This document shows positions 1-4,846 of a stretch of DNA of 7,660 bases, one piece after another (the stretch's first letter is position 1; every line of letters starts with the position of its first letter). Made by a program: the position numbers and the translations under genes. Source of the stretch: Campylobacteraceae bacterium (GTDB lineage: Bacteria > Campylobacterota > Campylobacteria > Campylobacterales > Sulfurovaceae); assembly GCA_026995985.1 (NCBI GenBank), contig JALWNF010000021.1, positions 1 through 7,660 of the forward strand, written 5' to 3'. The notes under the pieces are model-generated. The model was not told where the DNA came from and did no database searches. It saw only the letters and a program-made list of their open reading frames with translations.

Positions 1-2
1 AT

Positions 3-44
3 TTTGATTATAGCAAAGTTTGGTTAAGGCGACTATTAACCTGA
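3..44 (+). CDS. Possible 3' end of an upstream gene (14 codons visible)
   Basis: The frame starting at base 3 reads FDYSKVWLRRLLT and stops with TGA at 42-44; its start lies outside the window. The short tail is protein-like and loosely resembles the C-terminus of the next gene (KDFLRRWIKATS): an Asp-aromatic pair and a Trp can be aligned, followed by a hydrophobic and a basic residue. It could be the end of a paralogue, an unrelated gene, or the 5' part of the Aat-like gene if a frameshift lies near 39-44. Fourteen codons are too few to assign a function, and this may be non-coding. Confidence 0.25.
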   Translation, partial: FDYSKVWLRRLLT

Positions 45-107
45 ATTTGACGGAATAGCATATCTACAATTTAGGAAAAAAATAGATTATTATGAGAAAT
101 TTTTAGA

Positions 108-113
108 TAAAAT
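108..113 (+). promoter_or_regulatory. Candidate -10 box (TAAAAT) directly before the Aat-like gene
   Basis: TAAAAT ends 7 nt before the ATG at 121, which would put transcription start at or next to the start codon. No Shine-Dalgarno sequence precedes the ATG (ATATATCCC). No clear -35 box is visible. In sequence this AT-rich such a hexamer can occur by chance, so the call is weak and rests mainly on the same arrangement recurring at three other SD-less starts in the window. Confidence 0.3.
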
Positions 114-120
114 ATATCCC

Positions 121-822
121 ATGCAAACACCTCAACCAAGTATAGACTATATCTCTTATGAAGATGTAACCTCTAAAGCTGTTTTAGAGAGAATCATCTA
201 CCCAAATATGCATAAAAACTACTATTGGTCAGATGACTTCTCTGCTAAAAACTATATAGCATTGGCAAAAGCAGGATTTATCTCTGTGACAGAAACCTAT
301 AAAGGGGAGGAGTTTTTAATACCTGAGATACAGTATAAGTATGCCATTTTAGATTTTGAAGATTTGCACATAAGTAAAAAGGTAAAGAGGCTACTAAGAC
401 AGAAAAGTTTTACTTTAGAGTTTAGTAGTGAGCTAGATGAGGTCTTTGAGGCGATAAATACTCTACATAAAAACTCTTGGCTAACACCTAAATATCTAAA
501 TATACTAAAAGAGACACAACAACTAGAGAGTAACTTTAAAGTCCAATCGGTAGAGTTAAGAGAAGAGGGAGAGCTTTTAGCAGGTGAGATAGGGTATGTT
601 ATAGGCAGAACATATACAAGTCTAAGTGGTTTTTCTAGTAGGCAGAAGCATCATAGAAACTATGGAACAGTTCAGTTAGTTCTTTTGGCAAAGTATCTTG
701 AAAAAAATGGCTTTGATTTTTGGAACTTGGGACACCCATTTATGGATTATAAGTTGGCATTGGGAGCTAAGATTTATGAGCGTAAAGATTTTTTAAGACG
801 TTGGATTAAGGCAACTTCCTAA
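121..822 (+). CDS. Aat-family (leucyl/phenylalanyl-tRNA-protein transferase-like) protein, active site altered
   Basis: The 233-residue protein aligns by eye with E. coli Aat, the GNAT-fold enzyme that adds Leu/Phe from tRNA to N-terminal Lys/Arg and so marks proteins for ClpS/ClpAP. Shared stretches are EDLHISKKVKR (80-90; EDLHIS..KR in Aat), NSWLTPKYLN (118-127), SVELREEGELLAGEIG (143-158), SGFSSR (169-174) and LGAKIYERKDFL (214-225; LGACEIPRRDYL in Aat). It differs where Aat binds substrate and catalyses: the WWSP-like segment is not recognisable, the GESMFSR motif reads SLSGFSS, and the DCQ triplet (Asp186/Gln188 in E. coli, from memory) aligns with LGH inside WNLGHP (201-206). It also stops soon after the RRDYL-equivalent. 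It may therefore use another aminoacyl-tRNA or acceptor, or be a non-Aat GNAT. No clpS or clpA is visible. ATG 121 is the only usual start in this frame, but it lacks an SD and the frame is open back to 40, so the 5' end is uncertain. Confidence 0.7.
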   Translation: MQTPQPSIDYISYEDVTSKAVLERIIYPNMHKNYYWSDDFSAKNYIALAKAGFISVTETYKGEEFLIPEIQYKYAILDFEDLHISKKVKRLLRQKSFTLEFSSELDEVFEAINTLHKNSWLTPKYLNILKETQQLESNFKVQSVELREEGELLAGEIGYVIGRTYTSLSGFSSRQKHHRNYGTVQLVLLAKYLEKNGFDFWNLGHPFMDYKLALGAKIYERKDFLRRWIKATS

Positions 823-823
823 T

Positions 824-850
824 CCTATAAATAGGTTTATAGGTTCTTCT
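824..850 (+). terminator. Hairpin between convergent genes, probable terminator
   Basis: CCTATAAA (824-831) and TTTATAGG (836-843) form a perfect 8-bp stem around the 4-nt loop TAGG, two bases after the TAA of the Aat-like gene. TTCTTCT follows (844-850), a short interrupted T tract. It fits an intrinsic terminator for the plus-strand gene. It sits in a 26-bp gap before the stop of the oppositely oriented antiporter gene and could also hinder transcription from that side, although no T run follows on the minus strand. The stem is AT-rich and so only moderately stable. Confidence 0.5.
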
Positions 851-1802
851 AGGAGGTTATATGTAGAGTAGCAATAGGATAGAGCTTTTCATGTAAAAAT
901 AGTGCTAAAAGAATAAGTAGTAGTATTCCAGCAGGTCTACTATATAGTTTGTTAGCTGTAATATAGACAAGCATAATAGAAGCAACAGTTAAAAGTGCCA
1001 TATCAAAGTAGTACTTTCCTAGGTTGACAGTTAGTGTATTGACCATTGCTGCTCCGCCTATAACCATGGTTGTGTTAGCTAAGTTTGAACCAATAATATT
1101 CCCAATAACCATACCTACTTTACCTTTACGTGCAGCAGCGATAGAGACAATGAGTTCAGGTAGAGATGTTCCAAAAGCAAGAACCACTACACCAATAAAC
1201 CATTGACTTACTCCAAATTGAGTTGCAATATTTGAAGCAGAGTCAATAGCAAAATTTGCACCAACAATAACCATTATAAATCCAACTAACAGAAGTAGAG
1301 TGCTTTTAATCCATGAAAAGTTCTCTTTAAGCTCTTCATCTATACTTTGAATTATTTCATCTTTTGAGTTGTTAAATAGAAATAGTAGATATGCAAACAT
1401 AAGAATAAATAGTAAGGAGGCATCAAATCGGTTAATATTTCTATCTAAACTCATAAGCAAAAAAATAAAGAGAGGTAGTAGTGCCCAAAGGCTATCTTTT
1501 GCAAAAAAGTCTCTTACAGATATAAAAGGTTTAGAGATAGTAAAAACAAGACCTAAAACAAGAGTAATGTTGATAATATTACTTCCTACAGCATTAGCAA
1601 TAGCTAAATCTGCTTTGTGGTCGAAACTTGCAGCCATACTTGTAGCCATCTCAGGTAGAGATGTACCTAAAGCTATAAGTGTTGAACCTACAACAAATTC
1701 TGAAATATTAAAACGTAGTGCAATACGTTCACTTTGTTGAATGATAAAATCAGCTCCAAAAATTAGTGCTGCTATAGACAGTATAAATATAACAAAATCC
1801 AT
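849..1802 (-). CDS. yrbG: Calcium/sodium antiporter, CaCA superfamily (YrbG type)
   Basis: This 317-residue inner-membrane protein is expected to exchange Ca2+ (or another cation) for Na+ or H+. Both alpha repeats of the CaCA superfamily are present: GTSLPE at 46-51 with AVGSNI at 71-76, and GTSLPEL at 211-217 with IIGSN at 236-240. They carry the paired acidic residues (Glu51, Glu216) expected to coordinate the cation. About ten hydrophobic segments are arranged as two homologous halves, joined by a short charged loop near 146-163 (SKDEIIQSIDEELKEN). The length is typical for the YrbG/YfkE-like bacterial branch. The ATG overlaps the ybeY stop as TAATG, and a strong SD (GAGGAGG) lies within the end of ybeY, so the two are co-transcribed and probably coupled in translation. 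Substrate identity cannot be read from sequence; family membership is clear. Confidence 0.93.
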   Translation of the reverse strand: MDFVIFILSIAALIFGADFIIQQSERIALRFNISEFVVGSTLIALGTSLPEMATSMAASFDHKADLAIANAVGSNIINITLVLGLVFTISKPFISVRDFFAKDSLWALLPLFIFLLMSLDRNINRFDASLLFILMFAYLLFLFNNSKDEIIQSIDEELKENFSWIKSTLLLLVGFIMVIVGANFAIDSASNIATQFGVSQWFIGVVVLAFGTSLPELIVSIAAARKGKVGMVIGNIIGSNLANTTMVIGGAAMVNTLTVNLGKYYFDMALLTVASIMLVYITANKLYSRPAGILLLILLALFLHEKLYPIATLHITS

Positions 1803-2245
1803 TAACTCTCCTCCTCTGTACGTACAATTAAACTTTTAGGAAGTCCAAAACCTTTAATTATTTTGGCTTCCTTTTTTCGCATCTCTCCATTGTCAATTTC
1901 ATGGTCATATCCTAAAATATGAAGTAGACCATGTATAAAAAGAAGTGCCAACTCATCGTCGCTACTGTGTCCAAACTCTTTTGCATTTTTAGTGACATAG
2001 TCTACAGATATAACTATTGAGCCTAAAGGTAGAGCAAACTCATCTGAGACAATAAGGTCATTTTCAATGGGAAAACTTAAGACATCAGTAGGCTGATTCT
2101 TTTGACGATGCTCCTTGTTGTAAGCTTGTATTGTATTATTGTAGCACAGAGTTAAATCAATATCCCTTGAAGTTAGTGAATTTGCAATATTTTCTAACAT
2201 TTTAATTGGAACAGAGTAATCTGTAAGGTTTTCTATATTTAACAT
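1802..2245 (-). CDS. ybeY: YbeY endoribonuclease (rRNA maturation factor)
   Basis: The 147-residue protein carries the UPF0054/YbeY zinc motif H-G-x-L-H-x-x-G-Y-D-H as HGLLHILGYDH at 105-115, whose three histidines hold the metal. The upstream family block is also present: NKEHRQKNQPTDVLSFP at 43-59, with the signature TDVLSF, then LGSIVIS at 74-80 (often LGDI; Asp is Ser here). YbeY is a cytoplasmic single-strand endoribonuclease involved in 16S rRNA 3'-end maturation and ribosome quality control. The length is normal. It is the first gene of a two-gene minus-strand unit with yrbG and is divergent from queC across 56 bp. The ATG has no clear SD, and a TAAAAT hexamer ends 7 nt upstream, so the transcript may be leaderless. 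Nothing suggests damage. Confidence 0.95.
   Translation of the reverse strand: MLNIENLTDYSVPIKMLENIANSLTSRDIDLTLCYNNTIQAYNKEHRQKNQPTDVLSFPIENDLIVSDEFALPLGSIVISVDYVTKNAKEFGHSSDDELALLFIHGLLHILGYDHEIDNGEMRKKEAKIIKGFGLPKSLIVRTEEES
1810..1816 (-). promoter_or_regulatory. Strong Shine-Dalgarno for yrbG inside ybeY
   Basis: On the minus strand this reads GAGGAGG, 7 nt before the yrbG ATG and inside the last codons of ybeY (the Glu-Glu-Glu-Ser tail). With the TAATG stop/start overlap it confirms the yrbG start and suggests reinitiation by ribosomes finishing ybeY. Confidence 0.8.
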
Positions 2246-2252
2246 AACTAAG

Positions 2253-2276
2253 ATTTTACCTAATTAGAGGTAAAAT
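2253..2276. promoter_or_regulatory. Symmetric divergent promoter/operator candidate between ybeY and queC
   Basis: ATTTTACCT (2253-2261) and AGGTAAAAT (2268-2276) are a perfect 9-bp inverted repeat around the spacer AATTAG, in the middle of the 56-bp divergent gap. Each arm ends in a TAAAAT hexamer pointing outwards: 2271-2276 serves queC (25 nt before its ATG), and its mirror 2258-2253 serves ybeY (7 nt before its ATG). The element could be two back-to-back -10 boxes, a dimeric regulator site, or both. No canonical -35 is seen in either direction. Confidence 0.5.
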
Positions 2277-2301
2277 AGCTGTAAAAAATAGGTTAATTTT
2301 A

Positions 2302-2976
2302 ATGAAAAATGTTAATAAAAAAGCTGTATGTATTATCTCAGGTGGTATGGACAGTGCTTTGAGTGCAACTATTGCAAAAAATGAGGGTTATGAGATTATT
2401 GCTTTGCACTTTAACTATGGGCAGAGAACCCAACAAAAGGAGCTTGAAGCCTTTAGAAAGATTGCTAAAAAGTTAGAGTGCATAGAGTCGTATGAGATAG
2501 ATTTAGATTTCTTTAAACAGATAGGAGCTTCTGCTCTAATTGACAACTCTTTAGAAGTTCCAACAGGTGGCATAGAGGAGGGCATCCCCATTACCTATGT
2601 ACCCTTTAGAAATGGTATCTTTATCTCCATTGCTACAGCCATTGCAGAAAAGCATGGAGCAGAGGCACTCTACATTGGTGTAGTAGAGGAGGACAGCTCT
2701 GGTTACCCTGATTGTCGAGACACCTACATAAAAAGCATGGAGCAGTCCATAAACTTAGGAACAAAAGATGAAACAAAACTAGCAATAAAGATGCCTTTAG
2801 TCCACATGAAAAAGTCAGAGATAGTCTCTAAAGCCATAGAGTTAGGTGTTCCACTAGAAGATACTTGGTCATGTTATAAAAATGAAGATAGAGCCTGTGG
2901 TGTTTGTGACTCTTGCCGTTTGCGTTTGAATGGGTTTAAGGTTGCTGGTGTTAGTGACCCTTTGGAGTATGAGTAG
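2302..2976 (+). CDS. queC: 7-cyano-7-deazaguanine synthase QueC
   Basis: QueC converts 7-carboxy-7-deazaguanine (CDG) with ATP and ammonia to preQ0, on the route to queuosine in tRNA. The 224-residue protein has the N-type PP-loop SGGMDS at 13-18 for ATP binding. It also has HFNYGQR at 36-42, the family stretch TYVPFRNGIF (98-107), the EEDSSGYPDCR segment (129-139), and a C-terminal zinc site from Cys191, Cys199, Cys202 and Cys205 (C-x7-C-x2-C-x2-C). All expected elements are present and the length is standard. TAGG at 2289-2292, 9 nt before the ATG, acts as a modest SD. No other queuosine gene (queD, queE, queF) is adjacent. It is probably a single-gene unit, since gpsA downstream has its own promoter-like sequence 27 bp after the queC stop. 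Confidence 0.96.
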   Translation: MKNVNKKAVCIISGGMDSALSATIAKNEGYEIIALHFNYGQRTQQKELEAFRKIAKKLECIESYEIDLDFFKQIGASALIDNSLEVPTGGIEEGIPITYVPFRNGIFISIATAIAEKHGAEALYIGVVEEDSSGYPDCRDTYIKSMEQSINLGTKDETKLAIKMPLVHMKKSEIVSKAIELGVPLEDTWSCYKNEDRACGVCDSCRLRLNGFKVAGVSDPLEYE

Positions 2977-3002
2977 AGTAGTAGATTGAACAAACTTTTC
3001 GC

Positions 3003-3029
3003 TATAATTTGCCCAATAATTAATAAGGG
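3003..3029 (+). promoter_or_regulatory. gpsA promoter (-10) and ribosome binding site
   Basis: A perfect TATAAT lies at 3003-3008, in the 60-bp gap after queC. This gives a predicted start near 3015 and a leader of about 22 nt. AAGGG (3025-3029), 7 nt before the ATG at 3037, is a good SD and supports that start. TTGAAC at 2986-2991 is too close (11 bp) to be a regular -35. Confidence 0.6.
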
Positions 3030-3036
3030 TATATAG

Positions 3037-3924
3037 ATGAAAATAGCAATTATAGGTGCAGGGAAATGGGGTCAGGCACTCTACCATGCTTATAGTCAAA
3101 ATAATGATGTAGTCATAACCTCACGTTCAACAAAAAATATTGAAAACTTTGTCTCACTCGATGATGCACTCTCTTATGAGTATCTGGTCATGGCGATACC
3201 TGCTCAAGCTGTTCGTTCATGGATGGAGGAGAACTTTGAAGATAGAGGACAAAAACTCTTAGTAGCTGCAAAGGGAATAGAGACCTCAACAGGTGCTTTT
3301 TTAAATGAAGTTTACGGTTCATTTGTTTCAGATGATAGGTTGGCGTTTATCTCTGGTCCATCGTTTGCAGCAGAGGTTCAGAAGTCTCTGCCTACAGCAC
3401 TTATAATCTCTTCAGCCAACTTAGAACTAGCTAAAATATTTGTTAAGGCTCTACCAACATTTATTAAAGGTTATATAGATGACGATGTAGTGGGTGCAGA
3501 GGTAGCAGGGGCTTACAAAAATGTAATTGCCATTGCAGGGGGTGTTTGTGATGGGTTGGAGCTTGGAAATAATGCACGTGCAGCATTAATTTCACGAGGT
3601 TTAGTTGAGATGACACGTTTTGGAGAACACTTTGGTGCTAAAACTGAGACCTTTTTGTCTTTGGGTGGAGCAGGTGATTTATTTTTAACTGCCTCTTCTG
3701 TGCTTTCACGAAACTATCGTGTTGGGTTGGGTTTGTCTAAAGGTAAAAGTTTAGAGAAGATTTTAGAGGAGTTAGGTGAAGTAGCAGAGGGAATTCCTAC
3801 TACTAAGGCACTTTATAATATTGCACAAAAAGAGAAAATCTATCTACCTATTGCACATGAAGTCTATAATATGTTAGAGGGGAAAGCCCCTCTTGTTTGC
3901 GTTAAAGACCTACTCTCTAGTTGA
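3037..3924 (+). CDS. gpsA: Glycerol-3-phosphate dehydrogenase [NAD(P)+]
   Basis: GpsA reduces dihydroxyacetone phosphate to sn-glycerol-3-phosphate, the backbone for phospholipids, in the cytoplasm. The 295-residue protein starts with a Rossmann fold (GAGKWG at 7-12). It then shows VMAIPAQAV (51-59), AAKGIE (77-82), GPSFAAEV (107-114), the catalytic Lys161 in AYKNVIAI (159-166), the second-domain LGGAGDL (209-215) and SRNYRVG (224-230), and EGIPTTKAL (251-259). It is shorter than the E. coli enzyme (339 residues), as expected for the compact Campylobacterota form, and looks intact. Its own TATAAT and an AAGGG SD precede it. Its last 8 bp overlap the convergent yqeY, and a GC-rich hairpin lies inside its final codons. 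Confidence 0.96.
   Translation: MKIAIIGAGKWGQALYHAYSQNNDVVITSRSTKNIENFVSLDDALSYEYLVMAIPAQAVRSWMEENFEDRGQKLLVAAKGIETSTGAFLNEVYGSFVSDDRLAFISGPSFAAEVQKSLPTALIISSANLELAKIFVKALPTFIKGYIDDDVVGAEVAGAYKNVIAIAGGVCDGLELGNNARAALISRGLVEMTRFGEHFGAKTETFLSLGGAGDLFLTASSVLSRNYRVGLGLSKGKSLEKILEELGEVAEGIPTTKALYNIAQKEKIYLPIAHEVYNMLEGKAPLVCVKDLLSS
3876..3893. terminator. GC-rich hairpin inside the 3' end of gpsA, possible terminator for yqeY
   Basis: AGAGGGG (3876-3882) pairs perfectly with CCCCTCT (3887-3893) around an AAAG loop, a 7-bp stem with four G-C pairs at the loop end. It lies 29 nt before the gpsA stop. On the minus strand it lies 23 nt past the yqeY stop, where a terminator would be expected, though the bases after it (AACATATTATAG) contain no T run. 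It may instead be a chance result of the codons for Glu-Gly-Lys-Ala-Pro-Leu. Confidence 0.35.
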
Positions 3925-4363
3925 GTAGCTTCTTAACACAACTATTAATACGACTACCATCTGCTCTGCTACCAATAACTTTTTTGGCAGTACCCATAAC
4001 CTTTCCCATATCTTTCATAGATGTAGCACCAATAGAAGCAATAACCTCTTTTAAAGCCTCCTCTAACTCCTCATCGCTCATAGGCTCTGGTAGATATGAC
4101 TTTACAATAGCAAGTTCAGCTCTCTCCTGTTCTACTAAATCATCTCTACCTGCCTCTTGAAACTGTTTCATAGCATCTTCACGCTGTTTAGCATATTTCA
4201 TTAAGATAGCCTCAACATCAGCATCAGTAACCTCTCGTCTCTCATTAACTTCAATATCTTTAATAGCAACTTGAATATTTCTTAATGTATTACGTCTTTG
4301 AACATCTTTTGCTCTCATAGCCTCTTTAATGTCAGCTTTTATTTGTGTATTTAAATTACTCAT
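3917..4363 (-). CDS. yqeY: GatB/YqeY domain protein
   Basis: The 148-residue protein matches the stand-alone YqeY family, which resembles the C-terminal tRNA-binding tail of the GatB subunit of the Glu-tRNA(Gln) amidotransferase. Family hallmarks are MRAKDVQRRNTLR (16-28), the SYLPEPMSDEEL segment (89-100), MKDMGKVMG (116-124) and GSRADGSRI (131-139). The length is usual for the family (about 148-150). The protein is soluble and strongly alpha-helical with many charged residues; its role is poorly defined, possibly tRNA-related. AGGAAA about 7 nt before the ATG is a good SD, and a TATAAT on the minus strand (4402-4397) is a likely -10 with a leader of about 26 nt. It converges on gpsA with an 8-bp overlap and is divergent from the next small gene. 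gatB itself is not in view. Confidence 0.93.
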   Translation of the reverse strand: MSNLNTQIKADIKEAMRAKDVQRRNTLRNIQVAIKDIEVNERREVTDADVEAILMKYAKQREDAMKQFQEAGRDDLVEQERAELAIVKSYLPEPMSDEELEEALKEVIASIGATSMKDMGKVMGTAKKVIGSRADGSRINSCVKKLLN

Positions 4364-4396
4364 ATTATTTTCCTATTATTGTATAAATTAGCAGAT

Positions 4397-4409
4397 ATTA
4401 TACTATAAT
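4397..4409. promoter_or_regulatory. Back-to-back -10 boxes between yqeY and the 90-residue gene
   Basis: ATTATA-C-TATAAT is a perfect 13-bp palindrome about one central base. The right half (4404-4409) is a consensus -10 for the plus strand, 5 nt before the ATG at 4415. The left half (4402-4397) is a consensus -10 for yqeY with room for a normal SD-bearing leader. Simultaneous use in both directions would be impossible, so the two genes may compete. An alternative plus-strand -10 (TATAAA, 4382-4387) would give a longer leader. Confidence 0.5.
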
Positions 4410-4414
4410 TCACT

Positions 4415-4687
4415 ATGAGTAAAATAACAATAGAAGAGAAAACCTTTAATTTAAAAGACATTAAGCAGTTGTACCCTGCTGTTATTATTAAGACAGGCTA
4501 CAAAGATGAGACAACAGAGATGAGTTTAGAGTGGATAGAGGTTGAGTCAAAAGGACGTGTAGATATCGTTGGATATGGAATCTACATTATAACATCAGAT
4601 GAAGAGAAACATATTTTTAAATATGAGACAAAAGAGGAGTTAGATAAAGCTGTAGGAGAGTTAGCTACTCAACTAAACAACCGATAA
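4415..4687 (+). CDS. Unrecognised 90-residue hypothetical protein
   Basis: I do not recognise a family. The 90-residue protein is soluble, acidic to neutral and rich in Glu, Lys, Ile and Thr, with no signal peptide, membrane segment or cysteine. The pattern suggests short beta strands (AVIIKTG at 22-28, VDIVGYGIYIIT at 49-60, KHIFKYET at 65-72), followed by one C-terminal helix (KEELDKAVGELATQLN, 73-88). A single Trp sits in SLEWIEVESKG (37-47). Codon use matches the neighbours and the ORF fills the space between a promoter-like site and a terminator-like hairpin, so it is probably real. No SD precedes the ATG, and a TATAAT ends 5 nt upstream, consistent with a leaderless mRNA. Nothing nearby indicates its role. 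Confidence 0.75.
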   Translation: MSKITIEEKTFNLKDIKQLYPAVIIKTGYKDETTEMSLEWIEVESKGRVDIVGYGIYIITSDEEKHIFKYETKEELDKAVGELATQLNNR

Positions 4688-4705
4688 GATTAGTTAAAAT
4701 TTACA

Positions 4706-4729
4706 CTCTTAAATCAAAGAGGTTTTTTT
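4706..4729 (+). terminator. Weak intrinsic terminator after the 90-residue gene
   Basis: CTCTT (4706-4710) pairs with AAGAG (4717-4721) around the loop AAATCA, followed by one G and seven Ts (4723-4729). The stem is short (5 bp), but the T run and the position 19 bp after the stop fit a rho-independent terminator. The rest of the 159-bp gap up to 4846 holds no credible small ORF, only the promoter-like site of the next gene. Confidence 0.5.
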
Positions 4730-4813
4730 GTTATGGATATAAGATAAAAATGGTAATTCCTAGCTAAATTGTAATTTATGATAAAAAGATATATGACTCT
4801 TTTACATCATAAT

Positions 4814-4841
4814 TATAATGAATACAAATATAAAAAATAGG
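4814..4841 (+). promoter_or_regulatory. Candidate promoter and RBS of the DUF58 gene
   Basis: TATAAT at 4814-4819 would start transcription near 4826, giving a leader of about 20 nt. TAGG (4838-4841), 5 nt before the ATG at 4847, is the only SD-like match. No good -35 is seen at the usual distance. Confidence 0.5.
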
Positions 4842-4846
4842 CAAAA

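Noticed and set aside
82..120. AUA start at 82 preceded by an AGGA SD for the Aat-like gene
   Set aside because: AGGAAAAA before ATA at 82 is well spaced, but AUA starts are very rare and the N-terminus from 121 already covers the Aat-like domain.
1024..1206. 60-codon open frame on the plus strand
   Set aside because: It lies wholly antisense to the second alpha-repeat region of the antiporter gene, has low-complexity composition, and has no SD or family resemblance.
1369..1740. 123-codon open frame on the plus strand
   Set aside because: It is antisense to the conserved first half of the yrbG-type gene; the basic, Ser/Ile-rich product is what a reverse-frame shadow of a membrane protein gives.
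2977..3036. queC-gpsA as one operon
   Set aside because: They are co-oriented and only 60 bp apart, but a consensus TATAAT and a good SD before gpsA favour separate initiation; read-through cannot be excluded.
2869..3099. 76-codon minus-strand frame spanning the queC/gpsA junction
   Set aside because: It overlaps the zinc site of queC and the Rossmann motif of gpsA, both certain genes, and crosses the gpsA promoter; the protein resembles nothing.
3921..4160. 79-codon plus-strand frame
   Set aside because: It is antisense to the conserved C-terminal part of yqeY, with a Ser/Leu-rich shadow composition.
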